Part shown: positions 43,011 to 52,071 of the stretch, one piece after another
Layout: the number at the start of each line of letters is the position of its first letter
How positions within the stretch are numbered: position 1 is the first letter of the stretch
DNA from: CALGSZ01 sp042408955
Lineage (GTDB): Bacteria; Chloroflexota; Chloroflexia; Thermomicrobiales; UBA6265
DNA: 64,000 nt
Direction of reading: 5' to 3'
Assembly: GCA_042408955.1 (NCBI GenBank)
Contig: JBHOQQ010000172.1
Coordinates: 28,372 to 92,371, forward strand
The notes under the pieces: generated by a model
Database searches by the model: none
What the model was told of the DNA's origin: nothing
What the model saw: only the letters and a program-made list of their open reading frames with translations
Program-made: the position numbers and the translations under genes

Positions 43011-43205
43011 CATTCGTTCGCGACGGCGCGGGCATGCTCCCTGCAGCATCTCGTGCATGCTCCGTCATTCCGTTCGCGATAGCGCGGGAGTGCGAAGCGA
43101 GGAATCTCTCGCGTCCCTGCCGCGCAGCTCGGCAGCCCGAGGCAGCAGCCGCAGTCTTGTCATCCCGTTCGCGATCGTGCGGGCGTGCAGAGCGAGAAAG
43201 CTCTC
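43011..43205 (+). repeat. Dispersed repeat family B, three tandem-like copies
   Basis: Copies begin at 43011 (short, degenerate), 43066 (to 43110) and 43161 (to 43205). The two full copies are 45 nt with about eight mismatches. Core blocks are CGTTCGCGAT, GCGGG, GTGC, AGCGAG and CTCTC. A fourth copy lies inverted at 20180-20226. Unequal spacing and drift distinguish them from a CRISPR array. Confidence 0.55.
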
Positions 43206-43211
43206 AGCCGT

Positions 43212-43301
43212 CCAGCCGGCTTTCGCCAGCTTCGTGGTGGCAGTGCGGAGACGTTAAGCCCCGCGCGATGAGGCTAAGCTTTGTCCCGAGCGAAGCGAGG
43301 A
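43212..43301 (+). repeat. Dispersed repeat family A, copy 2
   Basis: Aligns with 21961-22050: CAGCCGGCTTTCGCC, then CCCGCGCGATG, then GTCCCGAGCGAAGCGAGGA. It directly follows the last family B copy, so the two families may be parts of one element. Confidence 0.5.
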
Positions 43302-43363
43302 TGCAAATCTTTAAGGCCCGAGCGAAGGGCGGACCCAGAATTGGTTGGTTGAACGCGGTCACC

Positions 43364-44692
43364 TTAGCGCTGGGCAATGGGCTGACTGCGCTGCCGGATG
43401 ATGCTCGCGACGGCATCGGCCGCGGCTTGGAGTGCTGCCTGGGCCGTTTGCTGCCCAGCAAGCGCGCGCTGGATCTCGGTGCCCAGCGCGTGCGTGACCG
43501 CGGCGTAGTCGGGTGTGATGAAGCTGTTGTATGGATGGCTCGCTTGCTCTGCGACCACAGCCGCGTGCGGCGCGAATTGCTGCACTTCCGGATCAGCGAG
43601 CACGGAACGCCGAATTGGAAGCCACGACGTGGCGAGCCCCTGCTGCTTTTGGATTTCCGGACTGAGATTCCACGCGACGAATCGCCAGGCAAGTTTGGGA
43701 TGACTCGATGCCACTGCGATGGTCCAGGCATCGGCACCGTCAATTGACGCGCTTCCGGCGGGGCCGGCCGGGAGCATCGCAACTCCCAGGCTCCCTGTGA
43801 TGCGGGAGGCAGCCGGGTCTTGCGCCGTCTGCCACATGAAGGGCCAATTCATCATCATTGATGCCTGACCAGACATAAAGAGAGCCGTCGCGTCGTTGAT
43901 TGTTCGACTTTGCAAGGCGTCGGGATGGGTGGACGGCAAGAGGTCGAGCATGCATCGCAGCGCCGCGATTCCCTCTTCCGAATTGAACGCCGGAAGGCCG
44001 CCCTCGTCGTACATGGTGCCTCCGGCCTGCTGAAGAAATGCCATGAAGTATGAGGCGACTCCGCCGATTCCTTCAGCCGTGCCATAATTCTGCACCCAAC
44101 CGTATCGACCCTGGCGCGTGAGCGCGGCTGCCGCTTCTTTGAGCGCTTCCCAGGTTGTTGGCGGCTCCCGCACGCCTGCTTCTTCGAAGTGCTCCCGGTT
44201 ATAAAACAAGATCAGCAGGGACAAGGTGAATGGAACGCCGAAGACGCGTCCATTCCAGGTCGTTGCATTGAACGCAGATGGTGGCAAGTCCGTGCGCAGC
44301 TCGGCCGGGATGCGGTCATCCAAAGGGGCCAAATAGCGAGCAAATTCTGGAACCCACCCGGCCATGTAGATGACATCGTAGATTGGATCGCTCCCGGCAA
44401 CATCATTCGCGATGGCATTGTGGAGCTCTGACCACCGGCGCGCATCGAACGAAACGTGGGCATCGTTCGCTTCTTTCCACCGGGCCAATGCATCCAGCGC
44501 AAACGCGGCGACCCCTGGCGGAGCAGGATCCGGCGGTAAAGGGGCAAGCACCCTGAGCCGCGTCGTGGCGCTGGCAGCACGCCATCCTGGCCCCAAGAGC
44601 CCACTTGCCAGCGTTGCACCTCCCAGGGCCATGGCTCTGCAGATACCGCGACGGCTCGCGCGCTGGCACCACCACGACTGACCCGCCTTCAT
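43364..44692 (-). CDS. Family 1 (sugar-type) ABC transporter binding protein, exported
   Basis: A 442-residue extracytoplasmic binding protein of SBP_bac_1 type. An export signal with twin basic residues (RASRRGICRAMALGGATLASGLL) precedes the mature domain. Landmarks are YDVIYMAGWVPEFARYLAPLDDRI, GRVFGVPFTLSLLILFYNREHFEEAGV, PPTTWEALKEAAAALTRQGRYG and DGADAWTIAVASSHPKLAWRFVAWNLS. ATG 44692 is chosen over GTG 44713 for its GGGGAG site. No permease or ATPase genes accompany it, so it is an orphan binding protein here; sugar or oligosaccharide is the likely ligand. Confidence 0.87.
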   Translation of the reverse strand: MKAGQSWWCQRASRRGICRAMALGGATLASGLLGPGWRAASATTRLRVLAPLPPDPAPPGVAAFALDALARWKEANDAHVSFDARRWSELHNAIANDVAGSDPIYDVIYMAGWVPEFARYLAPLDDRIPAELRTDLPPSAFNATTWNGRVFGVPFTLSLLILFYNREHFEEAGVREPPTTWEALKEAAAALTRQGRYGWVQNYGTAEGIGGVASYFMAFLQQAGGTMYDEGGLPAFNSEEGIAALRCMLDLLPSTHPDALQSRTINDATALFMSGQASMMMNWPFMWQTAQDPAASRITGSLGVAMLPAGPAGSASIDGADAWTIAVASSHPKLAWRFVAWNLSPEIQKQQGLATSWLPIRRSVLADPEVQQFAPHAAVVAEQASHPYNSFITPDYAAVTHALGTEIQRALAGQQTAQAALQAAADAVASIIRQRSQPIAQR

Positions 44693-44738
44693 CACCCACT
44701 GGCTCCCCACCACGGTTCACGTCAATGGCTACCGCAAT

Positions 44739-44778
44739 ACCACCCTCCCCACCCAGCTGCGGGGAGTGAGAGGGTGGT
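44739..44778 (-). terminator. Long hairpin between the PPOX gene and the binding-protein gene
   Basis: ACCACCCTC and GAGGGTGGT form a perfect 9-bp stem enclosing an inner CCCC/GGGG pairing. It lies downstream of the PPOX gene and upstream of the binding-protein start, so it probably ends the former transcript. No T run. Confidence 0.5.
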
Positions 44779-44845
44779 TGTCCCGATAATCGTTGCGGAG
44801 GAGGAGTTCGTCAATGCGTGACGAGGGGCATCGCTGCCACGGCGA

Positions 44846-45265
44846 CTACCAACGCAGCAGTCGCGTCGGCCGGATGCGGATTGCTTGGGAATAGTCCGCT
44901 ACCATCGCGCTCGGCTCCCACTGCATTTCCCGCAGAAGCGCAGCGTATTTGTCGAAATAGGGACCGAGGGGCAGCGTCGAGGCTGGCTCCGGCAACAGCG
45001 TGGCCTCGCCTTCAAGGATGATGACATCGTGGCCGTCGTTCGTGTTGTCGAGGGCGACGCTCACGTGAGGTTGAGCCCGTAGGTTACGGATTTTCTGCGT
45101 GTTGGGTTGACTCAGCACGAGGAGAGATTCACCATCCCAAAAGAACCAGACGGGAACAATGTGCGGCCTGCCATCGGGACGAACCGACGTGAACCACAAG
45201 ATGAGGTCGCGACGCAAGCGCTCATCCACATGTGCCTGGCCTGGCGTGTGATCCAGAATCGGCAT
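44846..45265 (-). CDS. PPOX-class F420-type oxidoreductase (Rv3369-like)
   Basis: A 139-residue split-barrel flavin/deazaflavin-binding protein. It has RRDLILWFTSVRPDGRPHIVPVWFFWDGESLLVLSQPNTQKIRNLRAQPHVSVALD and DVIILEGEATLLP, a pattern typical of the TIGR03667-type family that uses F420 in mycobacteria. ATG 45265 gives MPILDHTP, the usual start of this family, with a GGGGG site; the frame is open to 45382. Substrate unknown. F420 use is inferred from family, not shown. Confidence 0.83.
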   Translation of the reverse strand: MPILDHTPGQAHVDERLRRDLILWFTSVRPDGRPHIVPVWFFWDGESLLVLSQPNTQKIRNLRAQPHVSVALDNTNDGHDVIILEGEATLLPEPASTLPLGPYFDKYAALLREMQWEPSAMVADYSQAIRIRPTRLLRW

Positions 45266-45393
45266 GGATAGCCCCCGTACGAGATTGCGGGTTTCGTGAG
45301 CCATAACCGCTGAGCGGGCGCCCAAAGCCATCCGCCCCGCGATCTCCCTCCCGGGCGGATGGGAAAGCGACGGGTAACTCAAGAGATAGGTGC

Positions 45394-48300
45394 TTAGCTT
45401 CCCCAGTCGACGTCGTAAAACCCGCTGCCGTCGCCAGACATTTCGATGGCGCAGCCATCGTAGCCGCCGAATCCACCTTGTCCGCTCGTCGCGGTGCCAT
45501 TGACGGCTACAGCACAGCCGCCATCGCCGAAATCGCCGCCATTGCCGCCCGTGGCGTTGCCGTTGATTGCGGTTGCATCGCCGCCGCGTCCGCCCGATGC
45601 GCTGCCATCGGACACGCCAGGATTGCCGCCGTTCCCGCCGGTGGCGTTCCCGTTGATGGCAGTCGCGTTGCCCCCGTTGCCGCCGCTGCCGGTGGTGGAG
45701 CCGCTACTCGCGGCAGTGGCTCCGGCGCCGCCAGTCGCGACTCCGCCATTGCCGCCGTTGCCGCCCGTGGCGTTGCCGTTGACCGCGTAGGCGTCGCCGC
45801 CCGCGCCGCCATTCCCGCCAACCGCTTCGGCGCCGGTCGCGTTACCGCCGTCACCGCCATTGCCGCCCGTGGCATCGCCCCCGTTCGCCTCGGCGTTACC
45901 GCCGCGCCCACCATCGCCGCCGACCGCGGAGCCTCCGAACGCTGCACCGCCGTCGCCACCGTTGCCACCGACCGCGTTCCCACCAAGAATGACACCCTCA
46001 CCACCGGTGGCATTGCCGCCGGCACCACCCGCGCCCCCGCGGGTGGTATCCGTGACATCACCGGAGAAGGTGCACGAGGCACCGATGACCGGAGCCGGTC
46101 CTGCGCCAAGCGCAGACACGAGCCCGTTGAGATCGCAGGAACTTGTCAGCGTGTTGGCGTCGAATGCGCCGCCGCCATTGCCGCCGTGGCCACCCGTGGC
46201 ATTTCCACCGATCAGCCCAAAGCCGCCCTTAGCGTTCCCACCGGTGCCGCCGTTCCCGCCAATGGTGAGGTCGCCGCCATTGTTCCCGGCCGATAGCGTG
46301 CCGGAGTAGCCAATGGTGTAGACACCAATATCGATGGCGCTGCCGCCCCCGGTACCGTCTCCTCCGAAGGCATCACCGCCGTTGCCAAGCTGGCCCTCTT
46401 CCACCACGCCAAGGAAAACGTTGCCCGAGGTGGCGATTCCATTGGCCGAACCGCCCTGCGTGGCGACGCCGTCAGCCGCTGTGCCCGGCGTGCCAACGCC
46501 GTTCGAGGCGTTCCCATTCTGGTGAGGTGTGGTGATGATGTTCGAGGTGGCAGTTCCAGGCGTGTCTCCTGTGCCACCGCTGACCGCTCCGGGGTTGACA
46601 GTGCCTGACGCCGCTCCGGCGCTGCCTGTGCCACCGACACCCGCGCCTGCGGTTCCCCGCGCGCCGCCGGTGCCAGCACCGCCAGTGCCAGTTCCGGCCG
46701 TCACCGTGCCGAGGGTAAAAGTGCCCTCGGTGTATGAGCCACCGGTGCCCCCGTCCCCGCCAATCGCATCGCCGCCCGCGCCACCATCACCACCGCGCGT
46801 GACATCGTTGGCGCTGCCCGACGCAGCGATACTCCCGCTCCCGCCGCTGACCTGAACGCCGATAGTAATGGCCGAGCCGCCGGCACCGCCATTTCCGCCG
46901 CGAGCGGTCCCACCATTGCCGCCGTCGCCGCCAATCGCATCGCCGGCATAGATGTTACCGCCCGTGGCATTGCCGCCCTGGCCGAAACCTCCAGTCCCCG
47001 CGCCGCCAATCGCGTTCCCGCCGGTGCCTGGCCCACCGGATCCGTCGCCGCCGATGTTTCCATTGGCGACCAGATTTACCGCCCCATTGCCGCCAGTGCT
47101 GCCCGTGCCTGTCGCATTTCCACCGAGACCAAACCCGGCTGCAACATTGCCGGACGCACTCCCGCCGGTGCCGTTCCCGCCAACGCCGCGTCCAGCGGTA
47201 CCTGCGTTGCCTCCGGTTCCAGCGCCACCTTGCCCGGCGCCGCCAGCCACATCACCGCCAGTCACATCCGCCTGATTGGCGAGACCGCCGGTTCCCCCAA
47301 TGCCGCCGAAGCCGTTCCCGCCGGTGCCGCCGGTGCCCCCAATCACAATGTTGCCACCGACCGTGACGATCGTGACTGTACCATCGACTGTCTTGAGCGA
47401 CACGGCAATATCCTTGGCGAGTCCGCCGGTGCCACCCGTGCCACCCTGGCCAGTGCCGCCGGTGCCACCCGCACCCCCGAAGGCGTCACCACCGTAGCTA
47501 TCGCCACCGGTAGCGTTGCCGCCGGTGCCTGTGCCGCCTATTCCCGCGCCACCGAGCGAATCACCGCCGATTCCCGCCCCGCCACTGCCGTCTCCGCCGG
47601 CGTTGGCGTTATGCACGGTAGTCGCGGTGCCATTGCCGCCGATGCTGCTGGCACCGATGGCGAGACCACCCTGCCCGGTGCCACCGGTGGTATTGCCGCT
47701 CGCGTTGCCGCCGGTGCCATCACCACCTAGGCCGTTGCCGCCATTCCCAGCGTTTCCGCCAATCCCCGCGCCGCCAGTGCCATTTCCGCCAGCAACATCA
47801 CCGCCGAAGACATCGCCAGGGTTGGCTTCTCCGCCAGTGCCACCCGTCCCGCCGATACCGTCGCCACCAGTGCCACCATTCCCACCGAGGACGATGTTGC
47901 TCGCCTCGACGGAGATGGTCACGTCACCGGTGTGATCTTTCACTGTCACCGTGACGGCCGTGGCATTACCACCGGCGCCACCTGCTCCGCCGTTGCCGGT
48001 GCCTCCTGTGCCGCCGTCGCCGCCGGTCGCGTTGCCGCCGATCGTCGTGCCGCCAGTCGCATAACCACCCCAGCCATCGCCGCCCATTCCGGCGCCGCCG
48101 AGTGAGTCACCGCCAGCGCCGGTGCCACCCCGGCCACCGCCGCCTGCGTTGCCGCCGCCGGTGGTCGCACTCACTCCGTCACCAGCGGCTGCTCCCGCGC
48201 CGCTCACGTTTCCGCCGGTCGCCGTACCACCGGTGGTATTGCCAGAGGCAGCGCCTCCCCGGCCGTCACCACCGATACCCGTGCCACCGTTGCCCGCCAG

Positions 48301-49374
48301 GCCGCCACGGCCCACGCCGCCTGTCCCATTCCCACCAATGACCGGGCCACCGAGCGTCAGGCCGCCATCGGCTGAGCCTCCGGTGCCACCAATCCCTCCA
48401 GTTCCAGTCCCTCCAGATCCGCCGTCGCCAGCAAGCAGGAAGACGCCTGTCTCCACGGTGAGGACGATCGTTCCCTGCTGGCCAGCGAGGCCGGTTTGAG
48501 AGACAACAACGTTGCTCCCCTTGCCGCCAGCGCCACCAGTGCCGGTCCCGCCGGTACCGCCAGCGCCACCGAACACATCGCCGCCGATAACAAGACCACC
48601 AGTCGCGTTGCCGCCGATGCCGCGCCCACCGGCGCCTTGGCCACCGACCGAGTCGCCACCGGTGCCGTCGCCGCCTGTCCCGTCTCCTCCGATGTTGCTA
48701 CCGCCAATTGTGATGGTCGTTCCGTTGCCGCCAGTGGCCCCGTCGCCCGCACCAGCGCCTCCAATTACACGACTGCCACGCGTGTTGCCGGTCGCGCTGG
48801 CTCCGGTGCCATTGCCGCCGAGCGCGGTGCCGCCGTTGTTGGCCGCGCCGCCAGTGCCGTTGCCACCCGTGGCGTTGCCGCCTTTGGTCAGTCCGCCAGA
48901 AGTGGTGCCGCCGGTCGCGGCAAAGCCGGTGTATCCGGCACCGCCCACGGCGGATTGACCATCGGCGCCGTCGCCGCCGTTTTGTCCATTCGCGCCCTTC
49001 TGGCCAGTGATGGCTTGGCCCTGCCCAGCAGCGCGCGCAAGGGTATCGCCGCCGTAGACATTGCCACCGATCGCGCTGCCGCCGATAGCCGGGCCACCTG
49101 TCGCGGCGCCACCCACGGAATCACCACCGGCCGCATTGCCACCCGTGCCATCGCCGCCGAGGTTGCCACCGCCCACGACCGTCTCCGTGGCGTCGCCACC
49201 CTGGATCGGACCCGAGGTTGAGGAGCCGGGTGTATCTTCCTGATAGGCAATGGAGTGGACGCTAGCCTGTCCGGCGCTGCCACCCGCGGCGACGCCGGGC
49301 GCAGTGAGAATGAGGCTCCCGAGCGCGAGACTGGCTGCGAGCGCCAAGAGCGGTGTGCTGTGCTTCCGCTTCAC
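45394..49374 (-). CDS. Giant glycine-rich secreted repeat protein 1
   Basis: A 1326-residue exported protein. After a signal peptide (HSTPLLALAASLALGSLILTAPGVAA) almost the whole chain is Gly/Asn/Thr/Ala repeats (GGNATGGNGTGG, GGDGTGGNAAGG types), like mycobacterial PGRS sequences. Every 180 residues or so a non-glycine segment of 25-30 residues with strand-like hydrophobics interrupts it, five times (for example VTVTVKDHTGDVTISVEASNIVL). The C-terminus, GCAVAVNGTATSGQGG...DVDWGS, has no LPxTG or membrane anchor. It probably forms a stacked polyglycine or beta-solenoid rod at the surface or in the matrix. The GTG start has GGGGAGGGG upstream and follows a promoter and a leader hairpin. It is a paralogue of the 54293 protein (similar N-terminus). 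Confidence 0.9.
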   Translation of the reverse strand: MKRKHSTPLLALAASLALGSLILTAPGVAAGGSAGQASVHSIAYQEDTPGSSTSGPIQGGDATETVVGGGNLGGDGTGGNAAGGDSVGGAATGGPAIGGSAIGGNVYGGDTLARAAGQGQAITGQKGANGQNGGDGADGQSAVGGAGYTGFAATGGTTSGGLTKGGNATGGNGTGGAANNGGTALGGNGTGASATGNTRGSRVIGGAGAGDGATGGNGTTITIGGSNIGGDGTGGDGTGGDSVGGQGAGGRGIGGNATGGLVIGGDVFGGAGGTGGTGTGGAGGKGSNVVVSQTGLAGQQGTIVLTVETGVFLLAGDGGSGGTGTGGIGGTGGSADGGLTLGGPVIGGNGTGGVGRGGLAGNGGTGIGGDGRGGAASGNTTGGTATGGNVSGAGAAAGDGVSATTGGGNAGGGGRGGTGAGGDSLGGAGMGGDGWGGYATGGTTIGGNATGGDGGTGGTGNGGAGGAGGNATAVTVTVKDHTGDVTISVEASNIVLGGNGGTGGDGIGGTGGTGGEANPGDVFGGDVAGGNGTGGAGIGGNAGNGGNGLGGDGTGGNASGNTTGGTGQGGLAIGASSIGGNGTATTVHNANAGGDGSGGAGIGGDSLGGAGIGGTGTGGNATGGDSYGGDAFGGAGGTGGTGQGGTGGTGGLAKDIAVSLKTVDGTVTIVTVGGNIVIGGTGGTGGNGFGGIGGTGGLANQADVTGGDVAGGAGQGGAGTGGNAGTAGRGVGGNGTGGSASGNVAAGFGLGGNATGTGSTGGNGAVNLVANGNIGGDGSGGPGTGGNAIGGAGTGGFGQGGNATGGNIYAGDAIGGDGGNGGTARGGNGGAGGSAITIGVQVSGGSGSIAASGSANDVTRGGDGGAGGDAIGGDGGTGGSYTEGTFTLGTVTAGTGTGGAGTGGARGTAGAGVGGTGSAGAASGTVNPGAVSGGTGDTPGTATSNIITTPHQNGNASNGVGTPGTAADGVATQGGSANGIATSGNVFLGVVEEGQLGNGGDAFGGDGTGGGSAIDIGVYTIGYSGTLSAGNNGGDLTIGGNGGTGGNAKGGFGLIGGNATGGHGGNGGGAFDANTLTSSCDLNGLVSALGAGPAPVIGASCTFSGDVTDTTRGGAGGAGGNATGGEGVILGGNAVGGNGGDGGAAFGGSAVGGDGGRGGNAEANGGDATGGNGGDGGNATGAEAVGGNGGAGGDAYAVNGNATGGNGGNGGVATGGAGATAASSGSTTGSGGNGGNATAINGNATGGNGGNPGVSDGSASGGRGGDATAINGNATGGNGGDFGDGGCAVAVNGTATSGQGGFGGYDGCAIEMSGDGSGFYDVDWGS
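46258..48512 (-). repeat. Five periodic strand-like inserts within glycine-rich protein 1
   Basis: Segments encoded near 48428-48512, 47890-47968, 47340-47422, 46796-46877 and 46258-46345 each break the glycine-rich repeats. Their spacing is close to 540-550 bp. They share alternating hydrophobic residues and end in (I/L)xxGGxGGxGG. They mark the ends of about 180-residue super-repeat units. Confidence 0.65.
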
Positions 49375-49404
49375 CGGCTTTCCCCTCCCCTGAGTGCCGA
49401 TTCG

Positions 49405-49499
49405 CCCTCGTTTGGAGAGGGCGCTCGCTCGCCGGGCTGCGTAGGCCCAGTCACGATCTCGATACCTCGCATCTTAGCCCGCAAAACCGGCCAGGGCAA
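49405..49499 (-). promoter_or_regulatory. Promoter and leader hairpin of glycine-rich protein 1
   Basis: On the minus strand, TTGCCC (49499-49494), 17 bp, TAAGAT (49476-49471) precede a leader of about 90 nt that carries a 7-bp hairpin CGCCCTC/GAGGGCG (49405-49425) 30 bp before the GTG start. Confidence 0.45.
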
Positions 49500-49605
49500 G
49501 CGTTTCCGCCCCGGACTTCCGGGGGAATTCTTGTGGCCGGTACTGCTGGTCGTCCGAATTGCGTCCTGACGCTGGCACCGGCCTGCCTGTGATGGGGACG
49601 AAACG

Positions 49606-51009
49606 TTAGCCGGTGGCGCTTGCGGACGGAGACGCGGCCGGCGACGGAGTGGACTGGGGAGCAGGTGTCGTCGAGAGCCAAGCACCCCGAAGCACCCGAA
49701 TCTCGCTCGGCTTCCCATTCGGCGGCTCGTGGATGTAGGCCACCCAGGGACGGCCGAAGCGGTCCACGGCAACGACGGGGATGCCCTGCTGACCCTCCTC
49801 TCCAGCGGTGAGGATCTCTTCGACGCCAACCTGATCGGCGCCGGGCGCGAGGGCGACGGCGCCAACTTTCACGTTGCCGCCGGAACCGAGATGATAGGCG
49901 AGATACAGCGTTCCATCTGGCGCGATGGCGATTCTTGGGTAACTGCCACGGTTGCCTTGCACGAGTGGAACCGGCTCATCCCAGACGTCGCTGCCGGGTT
50001 GCAGCCGTTGGAGATAGAGCGAGGTGATAGCCCGGTCTTGCTCGATCGTGCGGCGGCCATAGACCAGCGAAACGCCACCGCCTGGGTTCGCAGCCAGATC
50101 GAGCAACCGGCCGCCAATCTGCGAGTTTTGCCGCTCGAAGACCGGGCGCGGTGGTGCCCAGCCTCGCGGATCTGCCAGGGGACGAGTGCTCCACTCGATA
50201 CGCTGAGCAGTGGCAAGGTCCTCGGGCGAGGTGCCAATGTAAATTGACCAGATGCTGATCAGCCGGTCGCCATCGACGGCAAGCTGCGGCCGGCTTGGGT
50301 TGGTTCGCGCATCGGGCCGGCGATTGACTTGCACGGGCTCCGACCAGCCTCCGCCAGGCATAAGATCACTGACGAAGATGTCGGCATTGGCGGCGATGGA
50401 CCGCGCTGCGTCGTCCATATTCCGCTGATCCTGCCAGATGACGTGGAGTCCGCCGAGCCGGTCGAGGACCAGATCTGCCCCGAGCTGGTGCCCCGCCTGG
50501 GGATTCGGAGCTACTGGCACCGGATCGGTCCATCCACCCTGCGGGGTGCTTTTGACATAAACGAGCGTCCCATACGCCTGATCCGAAGCGCGGTCGGTGT
50601 AAACCACATGGACCGTGCCGTAGGCATCGACCACTGCCGACGCGCCGAACTGGATTGGGCCGCCTTTCATGGCTTTGGCAGGTTCCCATGTGTTGCTTGC
50701 CGGGTCGAAATGAGCGGCGAAGAGCTTCTGCGTGCCAAGCGTGTAGGTTGATGGATCATCGGCCGTGGGCTGCCGTGGCATCTTCACCTGGGCGCTGAAA
50801 AAGAGCCACGCTCCCCCATCGGGCATCGGCAACAGAAAGGGCGACCAATCAATCCATACCTGATAGGGAAGTGCCGCGCCCTCAAAGTCGATGCGAATGG
50901 TGTCGTATCCGGGTTGGGGAATAGCGTGGGACTCACCGCTGGACATCCAGCCTATCGCCAGCAGCAACACCGCGGCGAAGATGCGCGTTCCTTTCTGTAT
51001 CATTCCCAT
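49606..51009 (-). CDS. Secreted beta-propeller-like (sialidase-fold) protein
   Basis: A 467-residue exported protein. Signal peptide FAAVLLLAIGWMSSGESHA. The body shows repeated blades of the form (V/I)DxxGxxHVVYTDR, DRLGGLHVIWQDQRN, IAPDGTLYLAYHLG and VDRFGRPWVAYIHEP, as in BNR/sialidase-like propellers. A Pro/Ser/Ala-rich tail (STPSPAASPSASATG) follows, with no anchor. Catalytic sialidase residues are not evident, so a binding or scaffold role is as likely as hydrolysis. Part of the surface-protein locus between the two giant proteins. Confidence 0.78.
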   Translation of the reverse strand: MGMIQKGTRIFAAVLLLAIGWMSSGESHAIPQPGYDTIRIDFEGAALPYQVWIDWSPFLLPMPDGGAWLFFSAQVKMPRQPTADDPSTYTLGTQKLFAAHFDPASNTWEPAKAMKGGPIQFGASAVVDAYGTVHVVYTDRASDQAYGTLVYVKSTPQGGWTDPVPVAPNPQAGHQLGADLVLDRLGGLHVIWQDQRNMDDAARSIAANADIFVSDLMPGGGWSEPVQVNRRPDARTNPSRPQLAVDGDRLISIWSIYIGTSPEDLATAQRIEWSTRPLADPRGWAPPRPVFERQNSQIGGRLLDLAANPGGGVSLVYGRRTIEQDRAITSLYLQRLQPGSDVWDEPVPLVQGNRGSYPRIAIAPDGTLYLAYHLGSGGNVKVGAVALAPGADQVGVEEILTAGEEGQQGIPVVAVDRFGRPWVAYIHEPPNGKPSEIRVLRGAWLSTTPAPQSTPSPAASPSASATG

Positions 51010-51151
51010 CCCTTACCCGTGAGACACGGCGAATCGCCGAGCGAGTCACCCGTGATCTCGCTGGCGCTAGGCACACGTCTGAGATCCGGCAACGTCAATG
51101 GATGCTACCACGATCAGTCGCGAAAATCGGTGCCTGTTTCCTGCGATCATC

Positions 51152-51829
51152 CTAGGAACAGCCCGGTGTCATTTCGATCTGCTCAACGTTAGCTGAACGA
51201 CCTTCCCCCGGTTCGCTTGTTGCATCCGCAGGTGTTGTCGTAGAAGACGATATGTCTCCAGCCTCGGTGGATTCAGGCGTGCGGGCAGGAGTGCACGGAG
51301 CTGGTTCCGGGATGACCAAAGGAAACTCGACGCGGCCGCCGGTCAGGCCTTCCCGGTGAATCGGGATGATGAGCCGGACGGGCAGCGTGCCCATGGGTAC
51401 GGTGAATTGCACCGTCAGCGTCAGCGCCTGGCCAGGTGCAACGGGGACCACACCAGGCGCTGGGGTGCCAGGTGGCACGTCAGCCGCGTAGCGATGGCCT
51501 GCGCAATCGGCCAGGGTGACCTCGGTGAGGCGAATTTCGGCGGGCAACGTTCCGAGATGTTCGAGGCGAATCTCGGCAAGCACCTGGAGCTGTTCCGTGG
51601 CCGTGCTCGGTGTGCCTGGTGGGCTCGTGGGGACGGTTTCGACCCGGAGCAGCGAGACGCGCACGTCGTTCGCGGTTGCCGCACCCCACGATGACACGGG
51701 CCGGCCGCAGGCGATTGGACTGGCCATGGGTGATGCTGCCGGTGTGAAGGCGTGGGCTGGCGCCAAGGCGAGCGCTGCCAGCGACGCCAAACCAAGGAGA
51801 CCGATCGGCAAGCACGCCTTCAGACGCAT
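51152..51829 (-). CDS. Small exported protein of unknown function
   Basis: A 225-residue exported protein. Signal peptide KACLPIGLLGLASLAALALAPAHA. The central domain of about 120 residues has strand patterns (VRVSLLRVETVP, LQVLAEIRLEHLGTLPAEIRLTEVTLADCAGHRY, LTLTVQFTVPMGTLPVRLIIPIHREG) resembling DUF4352-type immunoglobulin-like domains, with a pair of Cys. A Ser/Thr/Glu-rich tail ends in a lone Cys (EMTPGCS). ATG 51829 with AAGGAGAG upstream is chosen. Likely displayed at the surface. Confidence 0.72.
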   Translation of the reverse strand: MRLKACLPIGLLGLASLAALALAPAHAFTPAASPMASPIACGRPVSSWGAATANDVRVSLLRVETVPTSPPGTPSTATEQLQVLAEIRLEHLGTLPAEIRLTEVTLADCAGHRYAADVPPGTPAPGVVPVAPGQALTLTVQFTVPMGTLPVRLIIPIHREGLTGGRVEFPLVIPEPAPCTPARTPESTEAGDISSSTTTPADATSEPGEGRSANVEQIEMTPGCS

Positions 51830-52071
51830 CAAAAGCTCTCCTTGCATGATGCACACGTGAGCGACGTAACGCGGCCACGCGAGGGCAGGGCCGGACGTCT
51901 CAGTCTACGTCTCGCTGCTGCGCCTGGTTCTGATTTTGCCGCACGCGCGAAGGCAAGCCGTGGTCTTTTGTGAGACGCGGACGCGTGCGCAGCATCCATC
52001 ACGCGCGCCCGCGTTGCCTGCCAACACATCGCCGTGAGCTGCCCCCGCTCGGGAGGCAGCTCGGCTGGAGA

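Larger units (their letters stand above)
42826..43363. other. Repeat-rich intergenic region (538 bp)
   Basis: Lies between tsaE and the convergent sugar-type binding-protein gene. No convincing gene is present. It contains three copies of a 45-nt repeat core, an inverted partial copy and a direct copy of dispersed repeat family A. The composition is like a set of decayed mobile or REP-type elements. Confidence 0.6.

Noticed and set aside
43011..43205. 45-nt repeats considered as a CRISPR array
   Set aside because: Copies are drifted, unevenly spaced and there are no cas genes nearby.
45478..48958. Several Ala/Pro-rich plus-strand frames opposite glycine-rich gene 1
   Set aside because: Same shadow effect of the glycine codons; no starts with ribosome sites and no recognisable protein features.
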